Shown here: positions 36,252 through 49,000 of the stretch, one piece after another
Position numbering within the stretch: the stretch's first letter is position 1
Layout: each line of letters begins with the position of its first letter
Origin: Aquabacterium sp.
Lineage (GTDB): Bacteria > Pseudomonadota > Gammaproteobacteria > Burkholderiales > Burkholderiaceae_C
NCBI RefSeq assembly: GCF_016234775.1
Contig: NZ_JACRAH010000001.1
Span: forward strand, 271,502 to 335,501
Direction of reading: 5' to 3'
DNA length: 64,000 nucleotides
Notes under the pieces: generated by a model
Databases searched by the model: none
Told to the model about the DNA's origin: nothing
The model's input: the letters and a program-made list of their open reading frames with translations, nothing else
Program-made: the position numbers and the translations under genes

Positions 36252-37048
36252 GCCGATTCACCCTTCACGCTGGCAATCAGCAAGCGCAGCAACTCTGGTG
36301 GGGCCAGTGCGGCACCATTGGCCTCTTCAACATGCCAGGCGATGTCCGGGCCCGGTGCGGTGAGGTGACGCCAGGGTTGCCCCTTCGCGAGTTGTTGGTC
36401 GCCCAGGGCGGTCGACAGGGCCGAGGCCTTTGTGGCGATGTGGATGCACTCTGCCGCACAGGTGGGGTTCAGATCCTTGACCGACAGGGCCTGCATTTCG
36501 CTGATCCATGTCGGACTGACACCAAAGCCGATGATTTCGTCGCGAACGTCCCGGGACGGGCTTCTGGACTGGATGTAAGGATCGTAGGTTTGCGCGAGGT
36601 GGGCTTCGCCGAGTTCCTTCAGGTAGCTGGGCCCGTCCAGCAAGGGCTCCCACAAGACGAGTCGGTGCGGCACTGTCGGGCTGACCGCAGACGCCATCAT
36701 GGCGAGGGTGGCACCCAGTCGCACGCCCAGCCACACGGACTGCGTGGCGCGGGTTCGCAGGCTGAGTTCGGCATGCGCCAGCACGATGTCGTCTCGCCAA
36801 TGGGTCAGTGTGCCGTCTTCGTCCTGGCCTGCGGACTCGCCGCAACCAAAGTAGTCAAAGCGCATGACGTGGACACCTTGACGCGCAAGTTGCTCGGCCA
36901 GCAGGCGATACAACCGGTGCATGCGCACGGCTTCCTGGCCGAAAGGCGGGCACAGCAGGACCTGTAGCCTGGCGCCCTGGGCGGATGCCGGGGCGTGGTA
37001 GACACCGTATAGACGATGCGCTGGAGGGCCGAATAGAAAAGGTGTCAT
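36248..37048 (-). CDS. Alpha/beta hydrolase-like protein lacking the nucleophile
   Basis: A 266-residue alpha/beta hydrolase fold protein: VLLCPPFGQEAVRMHRLYR, MRFDYFGCGESAG, and an elbow VWLGVRLGATLAM in which Arg110 stands where a Ser, Cys or Asp nucleophile should be. It is therefore probably not a classic hydrolase; it may bind a substrate or partner, or act by a different residue. Exosortase-A-associated hydrolase 2 proteins have a similar reputation, but I cannot confirm membership by eye. It starts 36 bases after the NRPS/PKS stop and overlaps the next hydrolase, so all three are in one operon. Confidence 0.7.
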   Translation of the reverse strand: MTPFLFGPPAHRLYGVYHAPASAQGARLQVLLCPPFGQEAVRMHRLYRLLAEQLARQGVHVMRFDYFGCGESAGQDEDGTLTHWRDDIVLAHAELSLRTRATQSVWLGVRLGATLAMMASAVSPTVPHRLVLWEPLLDGPSYLKELGEAHLAQTYDPYIQSRSPSRDVRDEIIGFGVSPTWISEMQALSVKDLNPTCAAECIHIATKASALSTALGDQQLAKGQPWRHLTAPGPDIAWHVEEANGAALAPPELLRLLIASVKGESA

Positions 37049-37084
37049 CTCAAGGTTGATGCGAGCGGAGCGTGGGGCACCGCC

Positions 37085-40000
37085 TCAGCGACGCAGAATG
37101 CGGTTGAACCAGCCGCTCTTGGCTTCGGTGTCAGTGCCCGTTGGCGGCGCTGACGCAGGCGTGGTGGCGTCGGGCTGACTGCTGCCGGTTGTACCGGTTG
37201 CCGCTAGCTGGCCGAGTGTTTCGAAAATGATCCGACGAACGCTGATGGTGACGCCTGTGCGGCGCATGATTTCGGTCACAGCCTTCATCGCCAGCAACGA
37301 ATGGCCGCCCAGGTTGAAGAAGTTGTCGTCCAGCGTGACCTCCTCGACATCGAGCAACTCCCTCCAGACATCGGCGATGGCCTTTTCCGTGGGCGTGACT
37401 GGCAGGCGACCATGCGCCTTGGCCTTGTGCTCTACCGACGTGGTGGCGTCCGGGGGTTTGGGCAGGGCCGCGCGATCGGTCTTGCCATTGGGTAGCCGTG
37501 GCAGTTGCGCCAACAGAACAAAGTGCTGCGGCAGCATGTACTCTGGCAGCGTCCTGGCCAGTTCGGCCTTCAGCGCCTGCGGCAAGACCGATGGGCTTTG
37601 TGCATCACGGACCACGCAGTACGCCACCAGTCGCACATCGCCGGGATGGTCCTCACGGGCCATCACTACCACCTGTGAGATGGCGGGGTTGAGCTGAAGG
37701 GTGGCTTCGATCTCGCCAAGTTCGATGCGGTGGCCTCTTACCTTGACCTGATGGTCCAGTCGGCCCAGGTGTTCCAGTTCACCATTCGCGTGCAGGCGCC
37801 CCAGATCGCCGGTTCGGTACAGGCGCGCTTGGCCACCGGGCGTGAAAGGATCGGTGATGAAGCGCTCTGCCGTCAGTTCGGGACGGTGCAGATAGCCTGT
37901 GGCGACCCCCGCACCCCCAATGCAGATTTCGCCCGGCTCACCCGCACCGCAGGCTCGCCCTTCGGTATTCAGGATGTGAATTTGCGTGTTGGCGATGGGC
38001 TTGCCGATGCGGATACCTTGTTCAGGTGCATTGACACGCCAGCAGCTTGACCAGACCGTGGTCTCGGTTGGCCCGTACATGTTCCAGACGGCGGCACAGC
38101 GCGTCACGAGCTGGTTGGCCAGCTTGAGGGTCAGCGACTCGCCTCCCACCAGCGCCGTGAAACCCGGGCGTCCATTCCACCCTGCTTCGATCAGTGCATG
38201 CCAGGTGCTGGGTGTGGCCTGCATCACGTCGATCGCATCCTCTACCTGCGCTTTGAGCAGGAAGGGGTCTCGTGCGTCTTCCGTCCGGCAAAGCACCACT
38301 TCGGCCCCAACGAGCAAGGGCAGGAACAACTCCAGCACGGAGATGTCGAAGCTCAAGGTGGTGACCGCCAGCAAGCGCTGCCCTGCCTGCAATCCGGGCT
38401 CTTTGGCCATGCTTTGCAGGAAATTGATGACCGCACCATGGGGCACGACCACGCCCTTGGGCTTGCCAGTGGAGCCCGAGGTGTAGATCACGTAAGCAGC
38501 GTCCGAGGCCTGGGCATCACGTTGCGCGTCTGCCGTTGGCGGCGTGTCCGGGCGAGTCTGGATGAGTGCATCGTCGAGGTCTGTGAGCAGGGTCTTGTCG
38601 CGCGGCCAGTTGAGGACCTGCATGACATCGGTTCGGCTGATGATCAGCGCCAGACCTGCGTCATCGACCATGTGGGCCAGTCGTTCAGCCGGATAGTCTG
38701 GATCCAGCGGGACGTAGGCCGCACCGGCCATCAAGGTACCCAACACTGCGCCAAGCAGGTCCGGGCAGCGTGGCATGCACACACCGACGAGCGAGCCTCG
38801 GCCGATGCCGTGGGCGCGCAGGTGATGGGCGATCTGGCTGGCGCGGGCCCACAGTTCGGTGTGGCTATAGGCGCGTTCCCCCGTCTGACTCAGTGCGATC
38901 GCTTTGGATGTGGTGTGAGCCTGTTGGCGCAACAGCGTGATCAGGTTGCCCTCAGATGCGGTCGCCGAGGCTTGCGCAGCCGGTGCTGGCAAGCTGGGTT
39001 GGCTCGCGGGCGAATTGGAATTGGCCTGCGCTGAGCCCGGCAGCTTGGCCGGCGCCTGGAAGGTGTAGCCTGACAGCGGACGATCGGGGTCGGTCACGAT
39101 TTCGCGCAGAAGGTTCTCCAGGTCTGCAGCGAAGCTGGCGACGGTGGCGGTTTCGAGAACGTCAGCATTGAAGGTGAAGACAAACTCGATGTGGTTGCGC
39201 GTTTCCACGCACCACAGTGCCAGGTCTTGCGCGGCACCCAGCATCGGCGTGGCCATGCGCTGGTGATCGACGTTGCCCCAGCGCGTGGTGCGCTCCCGCA
39301 CGTCCTGATAGGAGAAGGACACCTGGTGGATAGGCGGGCGACTGTAGTCGCGAGGCACCTGCATCACATGGACGAGGTGGTCGAAAGGCACGTCCGGGTA
39401 GGAGAAGGCATCGACCACTTTGCGGTGGACAGATGCCAGCCAGGACTGCATGGACATGTCGTCACGCGGTTGCATGCGCAGCGGCAACATGTTGACGAAG
39501 AAGCCCATCAGGTTTTCCAACGCCGGTTGCTCACGACCTCGAACGGGCGTGCCGATGACGAAATCGTCTTGCTTGCTGGCGCGGTGCAAGGCCAGGGCAT
39601 AGGCAGACAACAGCGTGATGTAGAGCGTGCGCCCCTGCTGCTGAGCCTGGGCTCGCAGCGCATCAGTGACGTCCTTGGCCAGGTTGAACTGGAAGGAGCC
39701 ACCGCGGCCGGACATGGCGGGTGGGCGGGGGTGATCCAGCGGCAGCTCGATGTTGGGTGGCAGCGGCGTCAGTTGCTCACGCCAATAGCCCAGCTGACGC
39801 TGCAGCTCCGGCCCAGTCATCCACTCGTTGTGCCAGGCAGCAAAGTCACCGTAGCTCACCGTTAGGGGTGGCAGTCGCGGCTCGCGCTTTTCCAGGCAGG
39901 CTGCGTACAGCTCAGGCAGGTCGACATAAAGAAGGTCGAACGACCAGGCATCCCAGATCAGGTGATGGGCCTGGAACAGCAGGCCGTGTTCCTCCGGCGA

Positions 40001-43000
40001 GAGCCGGAACAGGCGCGCCGTGAACAAAGGTGCCTTTTCCGGGTTGTAAGGCGTCTCGACAAGCTCGGCGATGATCTTGTTCATCGTGGGCTTGCGCTCG
40101 GCCTCCGGCAAGTGGCTCAAGTCGTCATAGGGCAGCAGGCTGAAGGGGATTTCCGGCAGGATGCGTTGCACATCACCGTTTGGTGTGCGCTCGACCACCG
40201 TGCGGAAGATGCTCTGGCGCTGGACGAGCATGTGCCAGGCCTGGTTGAACGCTTCGACGTCAAGCGGACCCAGCAGGCGATGCCCTGTAGGGATGCTGTG
40301 CACCACGGTGCCGGGCGTCAGGTTTTCCAGGAACCAGACGCGTTCCTGCATTTGAGACAGGGGGGCCGTGGACTGGTCAGCCCGGATCGGGATGGTGTCG
40401 GCAGGGCCGCTGTTGGCTTTGGCTGTTGCCGCAAGCTGGTGTTTGGCATCCAGCAAGGCCTGGGCCAAGGCTGCAGGCGTGGGGTGATCGAAGATCATCC
40501 GCAGGCCGGGGCGGTGACCCAGTGCCGCTGCCAGGGCGGCCGATAGCTTCGCTGCAATGAGCGAATGCCCGCCATGCTCGAAGAAATGGTCGTGGTCACC
40601 CAGGCGTTCACGGTTGAGCAGCTTGCCCATTTCCTTGGCCACGATGTCAGTGGCCTGCGCGTTCGCGCCGGACGGGGCTGTCACTGTGGTGATCGGCTGC
40701 GCCACGGCGACGGGCGCCGTCGCCTTCTCGCTGATGGCGGGCGGCACAGGCAAGGCCTTGCGGTCGATCTTGTTGTTGGGCAGCAGCGGCAGGGCAGCCA
40801 GAATCAGCACGGTGCGGGGCACCATGTAGTCGGGCAGGGTCTGACGCAAGCCTTGCCGCAAGGCTGCTGTGTCCAGTGCGGCGCCGCTTTGCGGCACAAC
40901 ATAGGCGATCAGCGCCATGTCCCCAGGCGTGACCTCACGCGCGACGACCACGGCGCGGGACACGCCAGCTTCCTGCTCTAGCTGGGCTTCGATTTCGCCA
41001 AGCTCAATGCGGTACCCACGGATCTTCACCTGGAAGTCCATGCGGCCCAGGTGCTCCAGTTGGCCATCCTCGCGCAAACGGCCGAGGTCGCCCGTACGGT
41101 AGATGAGCTGGCCGGGGCGGGGGCCCCATGGGATCGTCACGAAACGTTCAGCAGTGAGGTCAGGCCTGCCGTGGTAGCCCAATGCAACGCCGTCACCGCC
41201 GATACAGATTTCGCCTTCCGCACCAACCGGCAAGGGTTGCAGCGAGTCGTCCAGAATCCATATCTGGGTGTTGTCGATCGGGTGGCCGATGGTGATCCGG
41301 GCGGCCGGATCCACGACGTGCGACAGGGTTGACCATACGGTCGTCTCGGTCGGGCCGTACATGTTCCACACGTCCACGCCTTTGGCCAGCAGGGATGTGG
41401 CCAGCGCGGGGGGCAGTGGCTCGCCACCGACCAGGGCGCGGAAGCCACGCTGGGGTTGCCAGCCTGCATCGAGCAGCAACAGCCAGGTGGTGGGTGTGGC
41501 CTGCATGACCGTGACACCCTGTTGCGCCATCAAGCCCAGCAGTGCTTCGCCATCCATGGCCTGGTCACGTGTGGCCAGAACCACGGTGCCACCGGTCACC
41601 AGCGGCAACAGGAGCTCGAGCACCGCAATGTCGAAGCTCAGGGTCGTCACGGCCAGGAGGCGATCGGATGCGGTCAGGCCCGGCTCACGCTGCATGGACG
41701 CCAGGAAGTTGCACACGGCGCGCTGGGGAACCGCCACGCCTTTGGGTCGTCCGGTGGAGCCCGATGTGTAGATGACATAGGCTGCGGCTTGCGTGTCCAA
41801 CACGGCCGGCAACGGCGCGTCACTGGTGGCGTCGATGAGCGCTGCATCCCGGTCGAGCAACAGTTGCGTCGACATGGGCATGCCGCTGGCTTGTGCGCAT
41901 GTCGAATGCGTGACGACCAAGGTCAGGCCGGCGTCTTCGGCCATCATTTTCAAGCGCTCACTCGGGAAGCCTGGGTCCATGGGCACGTAGGCCGCGCCGG
42001 TCTTGAGCACACCCAGCAGGGCAGGCATCAAATGCAGGCCTCGTGGCAGGCTGATCCCGACGCGCTGGCCTGGGCCTGCCCCCCGGGCTTGCAGTACCCG
42101 GGCAATCTGGTTGGCACGCGACTCCAGTTCGCGGTAGCTCAGTGCCCCGTCCTGAGTCACGATGGCGGGGGCCGACGGCGTTTGTTGGGCCTGTCGGCTT
42201 ACCCAGGCTTCAACACGCGCTTGTGGATCAAGCGGACGATCAGTCTGATTCCAGGTCAGCAGGCGCGGATCGAGCGACACGGCGGCGGCCGTTTGCGCGG
42301 GCGCCAGCATGTTCATCAGCCGATCAACCAGTTGCTGTGCCCGATCAAGACTGAGGTACTCGCTGCTGTGATGCAGATCCAGGGTCAGCGCGTCAGTCTG
42401 TTCGTAGAAGTTGAAGAACAACTCGCTGAGCAAGCCGCGCTTGCGGCCTTCGTGCATGGCCGCGTTCAATGGTGCCCAGCCGGACAGATCGACCTTGGGG
42501 TTGAGGTTGAAGTAGATCGAGGTGAGTGGCGGGTTGCTGCCGGCGGCTTGCATGCCCAGCGCACGTGCGGCCGTGCCCTGTGTCATCAGCGGATGCTCCA
42601 TGGCATCCATCAAGGCAGATTTGACCCGGCGCAGACTGTCCGCGATGGTTTCGCCACTGTGGGCTTTCAGTCGGACGGGCAGGTCCAGCACCCCGTCGGC
42701 GATCAGCGATGAGCGGCGCTCAAGGCTTTGTGCGGCATAGGGGATGCTGACCACGATGTCACGCTGGCCGCTTTCCTGTGCGAGCAGTTCGGCCAGGGTA
42801 TGAAGCAGCCATTGGAACAGCGTTGCGCCATGGGATTTGGCTTGCTCCTTCAGATGGGCCAGGCGAGCGCCATCCAGTCGTGCGCGAACGGTGTCTGCCG
42901 CGAATGTGCGCGGACCTGTGGGCTTGCGGTCCCCCAGTGACACAGGGGAGGGCAACTGGCTGAGCACCTGCTTCCAGTGAGCGACGCTCGCCTGTCCATC

Positions 43001-46000
43001 AGCACTGTCGAAGCGCGCATTCTCGGCGTGCGCGAAAGACAGCGGTGAAGCGGCTGCCTCCCATTGCGGCGCCAGCCCCAGGCACCGGGCACGATAGGCT
43101 TCTGCCAGTTCGGCATTGAAGACGCTGGATGCCCAGCCATCAAATACCAGATGGCTGGCGACCATGTGAACAACCACGCGGCCATCGGCCAGATTCAGGA
43201 TGCTGGCGCGTGCCAGTGGTGCCTGGTCAAGCTGGAAGTCGGTGGCGCTGGCTTGCCAGCAGTATTGGTCCAGGGCCTTGTCACTGTCGCCGGATGCGCG
43301 CAGATCGACCTCGGCGATGCCAACCCGAGCCTGGGCATCCACGATTTGTCGAGGTTCGTCCAGATCGAAGCGCAGCTTGAAGGCTTCGTGACGAGCCAGC
43401 ACATCTTCCAGGGCACGCTTGAGCGCAGCCTGGTCGACCTGTCCTTGCAAAGTCACGCAGAAAGACTCGTTGAGTGCGCGTCGCGCGGCAGGATCGTAGC
43501 TGGCGGCCAGCCAGCGTTCCGTTTGCCCGGGTGTCAGTGCTGACGAGTTGGTGCCTGCTGGCAGCTGGCCTGAAGGGGGCGCATTGTCGGCTGGTGTAGT
43601 GCGTGAGCCGCCACGCGGGTCGATGAACCCCAGGGCCATCAGCTCGTTCATCACCCGGATGTAGGTGTCGGCGATGCGGGTGCAGTCGTCGTCAGACATG
43701 GCTTCGGTCACGAAATGACCGAACTGCTCGTAGAGGTGCAAGCCGTAATAGCGGGCGAGGTAGTAGAACAGGCTGATGTTCGGCGTGTTGTCATCCCATT
43801 GCAGTCGCCACAGCGAGGCGCAGTGCACGGCCTTCACGGGGGCCTGGCATTGGGTGAACGCCGTGTTGATGCGGTCGATCATGCGCTGCGTGCGCGCATT
43901 GATGTTCTGATAGAGCGCGCGGCCGCCTCGTTTGATGTGCTGCAAGGCCGCGTGGGCCGCAGCCAGTGCCAGTGGGTGGCGCACGAAGGTACCGGCGAAG
44001 TAGGTCACGCCGGCCTCCGGGTAGGAGTCGTCACCGTATTGCCAGTGGCCGCCGTCAAGCGCATCCAGCCACAGGCTGTTGCCGGCGATGGCCGCAAACG
44101 GCAGGCCGCCGCCGATGATCTTGCCGTAGGTGGCGATGTCGGCGCGCACACCGTAGAACTCCTGGGCACCACCGGGCGCCACACGGAAACCGGTCACGAC
44201 TTCGTCAAAGATCAGGGCGCAGCCACCTTGTGTCGCGATGTCGCGCAACTGCTGTACGAAGGCGGTAGGTTGCAGCGTGGGGTACTTGTTCTGGATCGGC
44301 TCGATCATGATCGCCGCCAGTTCGTGCGCGCACTTGCGCAGTACCTCCAGTGAGTCGGCGCTGTCGTAGTCCAGCACCATGATGTTTTCGACGGCATTGG
44401 CCAGGATGCCAGGTGCTGCCGACAGTGAGCGCAATTGCTTGGTGCCCCGTACGATCACTTCGTCAAAGATGCCGTGGTAGCTGTTGTTGAAGATCGCGAT
44501 CTTCTTGCGACCAGTGACCGTACGGGCGATGCGCATGGCGCCCATCACCGCTTCCGAACCTGTGTTGCAGAAGGCCACGCGCTCCATGCCAGTGAATTCG
44601 GAGATCAGCGTGGCCACGTCGGCCGCCAAGGGATGTTGCGGGCCGACTTCGATGCCCTTGTGCAACTGATCGACCATGGCTTGCGTGACCTCGGCCTGCT
44701 TGTAGCCCAGGAAATTGGCGCCAAAGCAGGACAACAGGTCGATGTACTCGTTGCCGTCGATATCCCAGATGCGGGCGCCGTCAGACCGATCGGCAACGAT
44801 GGGGTAGACCAAGTCTTTCCAGAGCGGGTTGAAGCCGGTGACCACGCGCGGGTCGGACATGACCTTGCGGTTGGCCTGGCTGAAGGTCTTGGAGCGCCCG
44901 GTGCGTGCGACGTAGCGATGGATGAACTCGTCGACCCATTGTTTTTGCGCCGGGGTGAACTCGTTGCGGGCGTTCAGAACGATGCGGGCTGACGCGCCAA
45001 AGGGCTTGTCGAGCAGGGCCTTTTTGTCAGGTTGTACCTGTTCTGCCGGCGTGCTGGTGGCGGTCGTTGCGGTCGTGGTGGCGGCCACCGTCGCAGTGGT
45101 TCGGCTTGAAGGCATGGCCGCCGTGGGCATGGCTGCGCCGATCGATTGACCAGACAGCAGCGCCAGTTGCTGCTGCATCAGGGCCATCTGCTGCTGAATG
45201 ACGGCCTGCAGGCCCGTGCCAGCCTGCGAGGGCAGTGTCGAGGGCATCGGGGCAAAGACAGCTTCGACAGGCGTCAGCGCGATCGCGCTGGGTGTGCTGC
45301 TGTCTTCCTGTTGCGGCGCAAATCGGTCGGGTGGCAACTGGCTGTCAAAGAAGGCCGCGAGCTTGGGCAGGTTGTCCAGGTCTTCCAGGAGCCGACGGAA
45401 GCGCAGCTTCAAGCCGAAGACCTTCTCGAACTCCAGGGTGGCCTGCGTCAGTGACAGCGAGTCCAGTCCTTGATCGACGAAGGTGGCGTGGCGGTCGGGC
45501 CACTCGCTGGGGAGGCCAGCCACATCGCCAAGGATGCGAACGATTTCTTGTTCGATGAGGGGTAGTCTGTTCATGGCAGTCGTCGGTTGGGGACGGCAGG
45601 CGGGTAGCTGGGGGGGGGATGTGCGGCGTTTGAACCAGTGCACATCACGACGGAATGGGTAGGTGGGCAGCGGGACGCGCGGTGTGCGCGCCGGCACAGG
45701 CCAGGCGATATGGACGCCTTGCGACCACAAGAGTCCCAGGGCTTGCATGGCGTGACGCGCGGGGGCCGCAGCGGCCTGGGCTGAACTCAGAAGAGGAATG
45801 ACGATGGGCGTTGTCTGCGCCGCCCGATGCTGTCGCACCAGCGCCGACAGGGCCTGACCAGGACCGACTTCAATGAAGATGGGCGAGGCTTGGCTTTGTT
45901 CGGCCTGGATGGCGCGGCTGAAGGCCACAGGCGCACGAACCTGCATGGCCCAATAAGCCGGATCGCAAGCCTGTTGCGCGGTGAGCGGGGCGCCGGTCAC

Positions 46001-49000
46001 GCAGGAATACAGCGGCAGCTGGGGCGCTTTCAGATTTGCCTGGGCGAGCGCCGCCTGAACCTTGGGCAGGGCCCCATCCATGGCAGCACTGTGGAAAGCG
46101 TGCGAAACCTTCAACCGGGTCACACCGATGTCGCGTGCTTCTAGGGCCTGTGCGTACGCGTCGATGTCGGCATGCGGCCCTGCGACCACCGTGAGCGTCG
46201 GCGCATTGAGTGCGGCCACGTCGATGCCGGGCGGGAGCGGTTGCAACTCGTCGAGGCCGGATCGCACCGCGAGCATGGCGCCGGCTGGTTGCTCGAACAT
46301 GGCCTTGCCTCGCGCCATCACCGCGCGCATGGCTTCCTCTGGCGTCATCACGCCAGCATGGCAGGCCGCAGCGTACTCACCGATGCTGTGGCCAATCATG
46401 GCGTGTGGCCGTATGCCAAGGCTATCCAACCACGCGGCCAGCGAGTAGGAAACGGCGAAGAGCGCCGGTTGGGCATATCGCGTTTCTGCGAGCAAGGCTG
46501 CCGCCTGGGCGTCAGCCGGGTCGGCCTGTGTCAGCAAGACACGAAGCGTTTCAGCCAGCTCGGTCGGTACCGCTGCCAGACAGCGTTCGAAGGCTTCCTG
46601 GAAGGCCGGTATGGTCTCTGACAGCTCGCGCGCCATGCCCGGGTGCTGGGACCCTTGGCCTGGGAAAAGGAAGACCAGGCGTTCAGGCGAGCGAGCCGTG
46701 GTGCCGGTCTTGATTGCTTCCAGTGCTTCGATGGCCTGGGCCGTATCGGACGCTGCGACAGCCACCCTGATCGGCATGGCTTGACGACCACGCATCAAGG
46801 TTGCGGCAACGGCTGCCAGCGGCAAGTTCGGCTGGCGCCGCAGATGGGCCGCGAGATCTCTGGCTCGCTGGAGCAAGGCATCCGGATGCCTTGCTGATAA
46901 GGGCAGCAGTTGCAGCGACAAATGATCCGTTGGCCAAGCATGCGCGTGGGGTACTGGCGCCTCTTCAATGATGACGTGGGCATTGGTGCCACCCACGCCA
47001 AACGAACTCACGGCGGCGCGGCGTGGCTCCGATCCGCGTGGCCACGGTTGCGTCTGCCCGGATACCTTGAAGGGCGTGCTGTCGAAATCGATCTGGGGGT
47101 TGGGCTGGCTGAAGTGCAGCGTGCCGGGGATGCACTCGCGGTGCAAAGCCATGGTGGCCTTGATCAGGCCGATGACACCCGCTGCTGCCACCAGGTGGCC
47201 GACGTGGCCTTTGATGGAGCCCAGCGTGCAGAAACCGGTGTCGGAGGTGTCTTGTGACCAGGCGCGAGTCAGCGCTGCCACTTCGATGGGGTCTCCCAGC
47301 GCTGTGCCTGTGCCATGCGCCTCCACGTATGCAATGCTGCGCGGGTCGATGCTGCCATGTTCCAGGGCCATGCGGATGGTCTGGGCCTGGCCACTGACGC
47401 TGGGTGCGGTGAAGCTGGCCTTGTCCCCGCCGTCGTTGTTGACGCCCACGCCACGGATGACACCGTAGATGTTGTCACCATCGGCGAGCGCTTGGGACAG
47501 CCGTTTGAGCACAATCGCGCCGCCACCGCTGCCGAAAATGGTGCCGGAGGCCTGCGCATCGAACGGGCGGCAGCGACCGTCCGCAGACTCCATGCCGCCT
47601 TCTACGTGCAGATAACCTCCAGCCTGGGGCACGATCACGGTGGTGCCACCGGCCAGCGCCACATCGCACAGACCTTGGGCGAGTGCATGCCAGGCCTGGG
47701 TGATCGCAACGAGTGATGTCGAGCATGCCGTGTGGATGGAGACGGCTGGCCCATTGAGGTTGAGACGATGCGCAACCCGAGTGGCGACATAGTCCTTTTC
47801 ATTGGCCAGCATGGTGGCGAATTCACCGGCCTGTGCGATCAGTTCGGGGTTTTCTGCGCGCATCGCTGGCAGGTAGGCGTTGTTGGCGCTGCCGGCATAG
47901 ACGCCGACGCGGTCGCCTTGCTCGCCACCGATGCGGGCGGGATCGATCCCGGCATGTTCCAGCGCCGTCCAGCACAACTCCAGAAAGAGCCTTTGCTGAG
48001 GATCGAGCAGGGTGGCTTCTCTGGTGGAAATGCCAAAGAAACCGGCATCGAAACAGTCTGCCTGGGCCAGCACGCCTCGTGCGGCCACGAAGTTCGGTTG
48101 AGCGCGCAGGCTCTCAGGTACTGCGGGATCCAGCTCGTCGGGCCTGAAGCGCCGGATGCTTTCCCTGCCGGCCAGCAGATCCGCCCAGAACGTGTCCAGA
48201 TCGCAGGCTTCACCCACGCGCACGGCCATGCCCACGATGGCCATGCCTTCCTCAGGCTCACTGCGGGCGCGGCGTGCACCGTTTGCCGGGGCGCTTGCGC
48301 TTCCCGACAGGAGCGCGGCCAGACCGGCAACGGTCGGGCGGTCATAGACATCGGCCACGGTGAGCTTGATGCCCTGCTCCTTCAGTCGGGTCACGAATCG
48401 CATCACCAGCAAGGATCGCGCGCCCAGATCGAAGACGTTGGCTTGTTCGTCCATCTGGGGCAGACCGAGCAGGTCCTGCCAGACGGCGCGCAGGTGCCCG
48501 GCCATGTCGGCCACGCTGCCGCTGGCGAGGGGCGCAGTGGGTGCCGACGTCACGGGCGGGAGGTGGCGACGATCGATCTTGCCACTGGGCGTTGTGGGCA
48601 GGCGCGCCAGAATCGCAAAGCGCACCGGCACCATGTAATCAGGCACTCGTCCATGCAGCCAGGCGCGCCAACCCGACACGGTGGCATCAGCGGCGCTGGT
48701 GCCAGGCCGCACGACCACATGCGCTGTCAAGACGCGGCTGCCGTCTGGGTCTTGCGGGGCGGTCACTACGGCGTCCTGAATGCCTGGATGGGCCATCAGG
48801 GCCAGTTCGATGTCGCCCGGTTCAATTCGAAAACCGTCTACCTTGAGTTGCTGATCTGCCCTGCCGAGGTAGGTCAGGGCACCATTGGCTTCCAGCCTGA
48901 CCAGGTCGCCGGTGACATACCACCGGCCTGGCAACCCATCTACCTGGTCCAGAAAACGTTCGGCGGTGAGATCGGCTCGCCCCAGATAGCCTTCGGCCAG

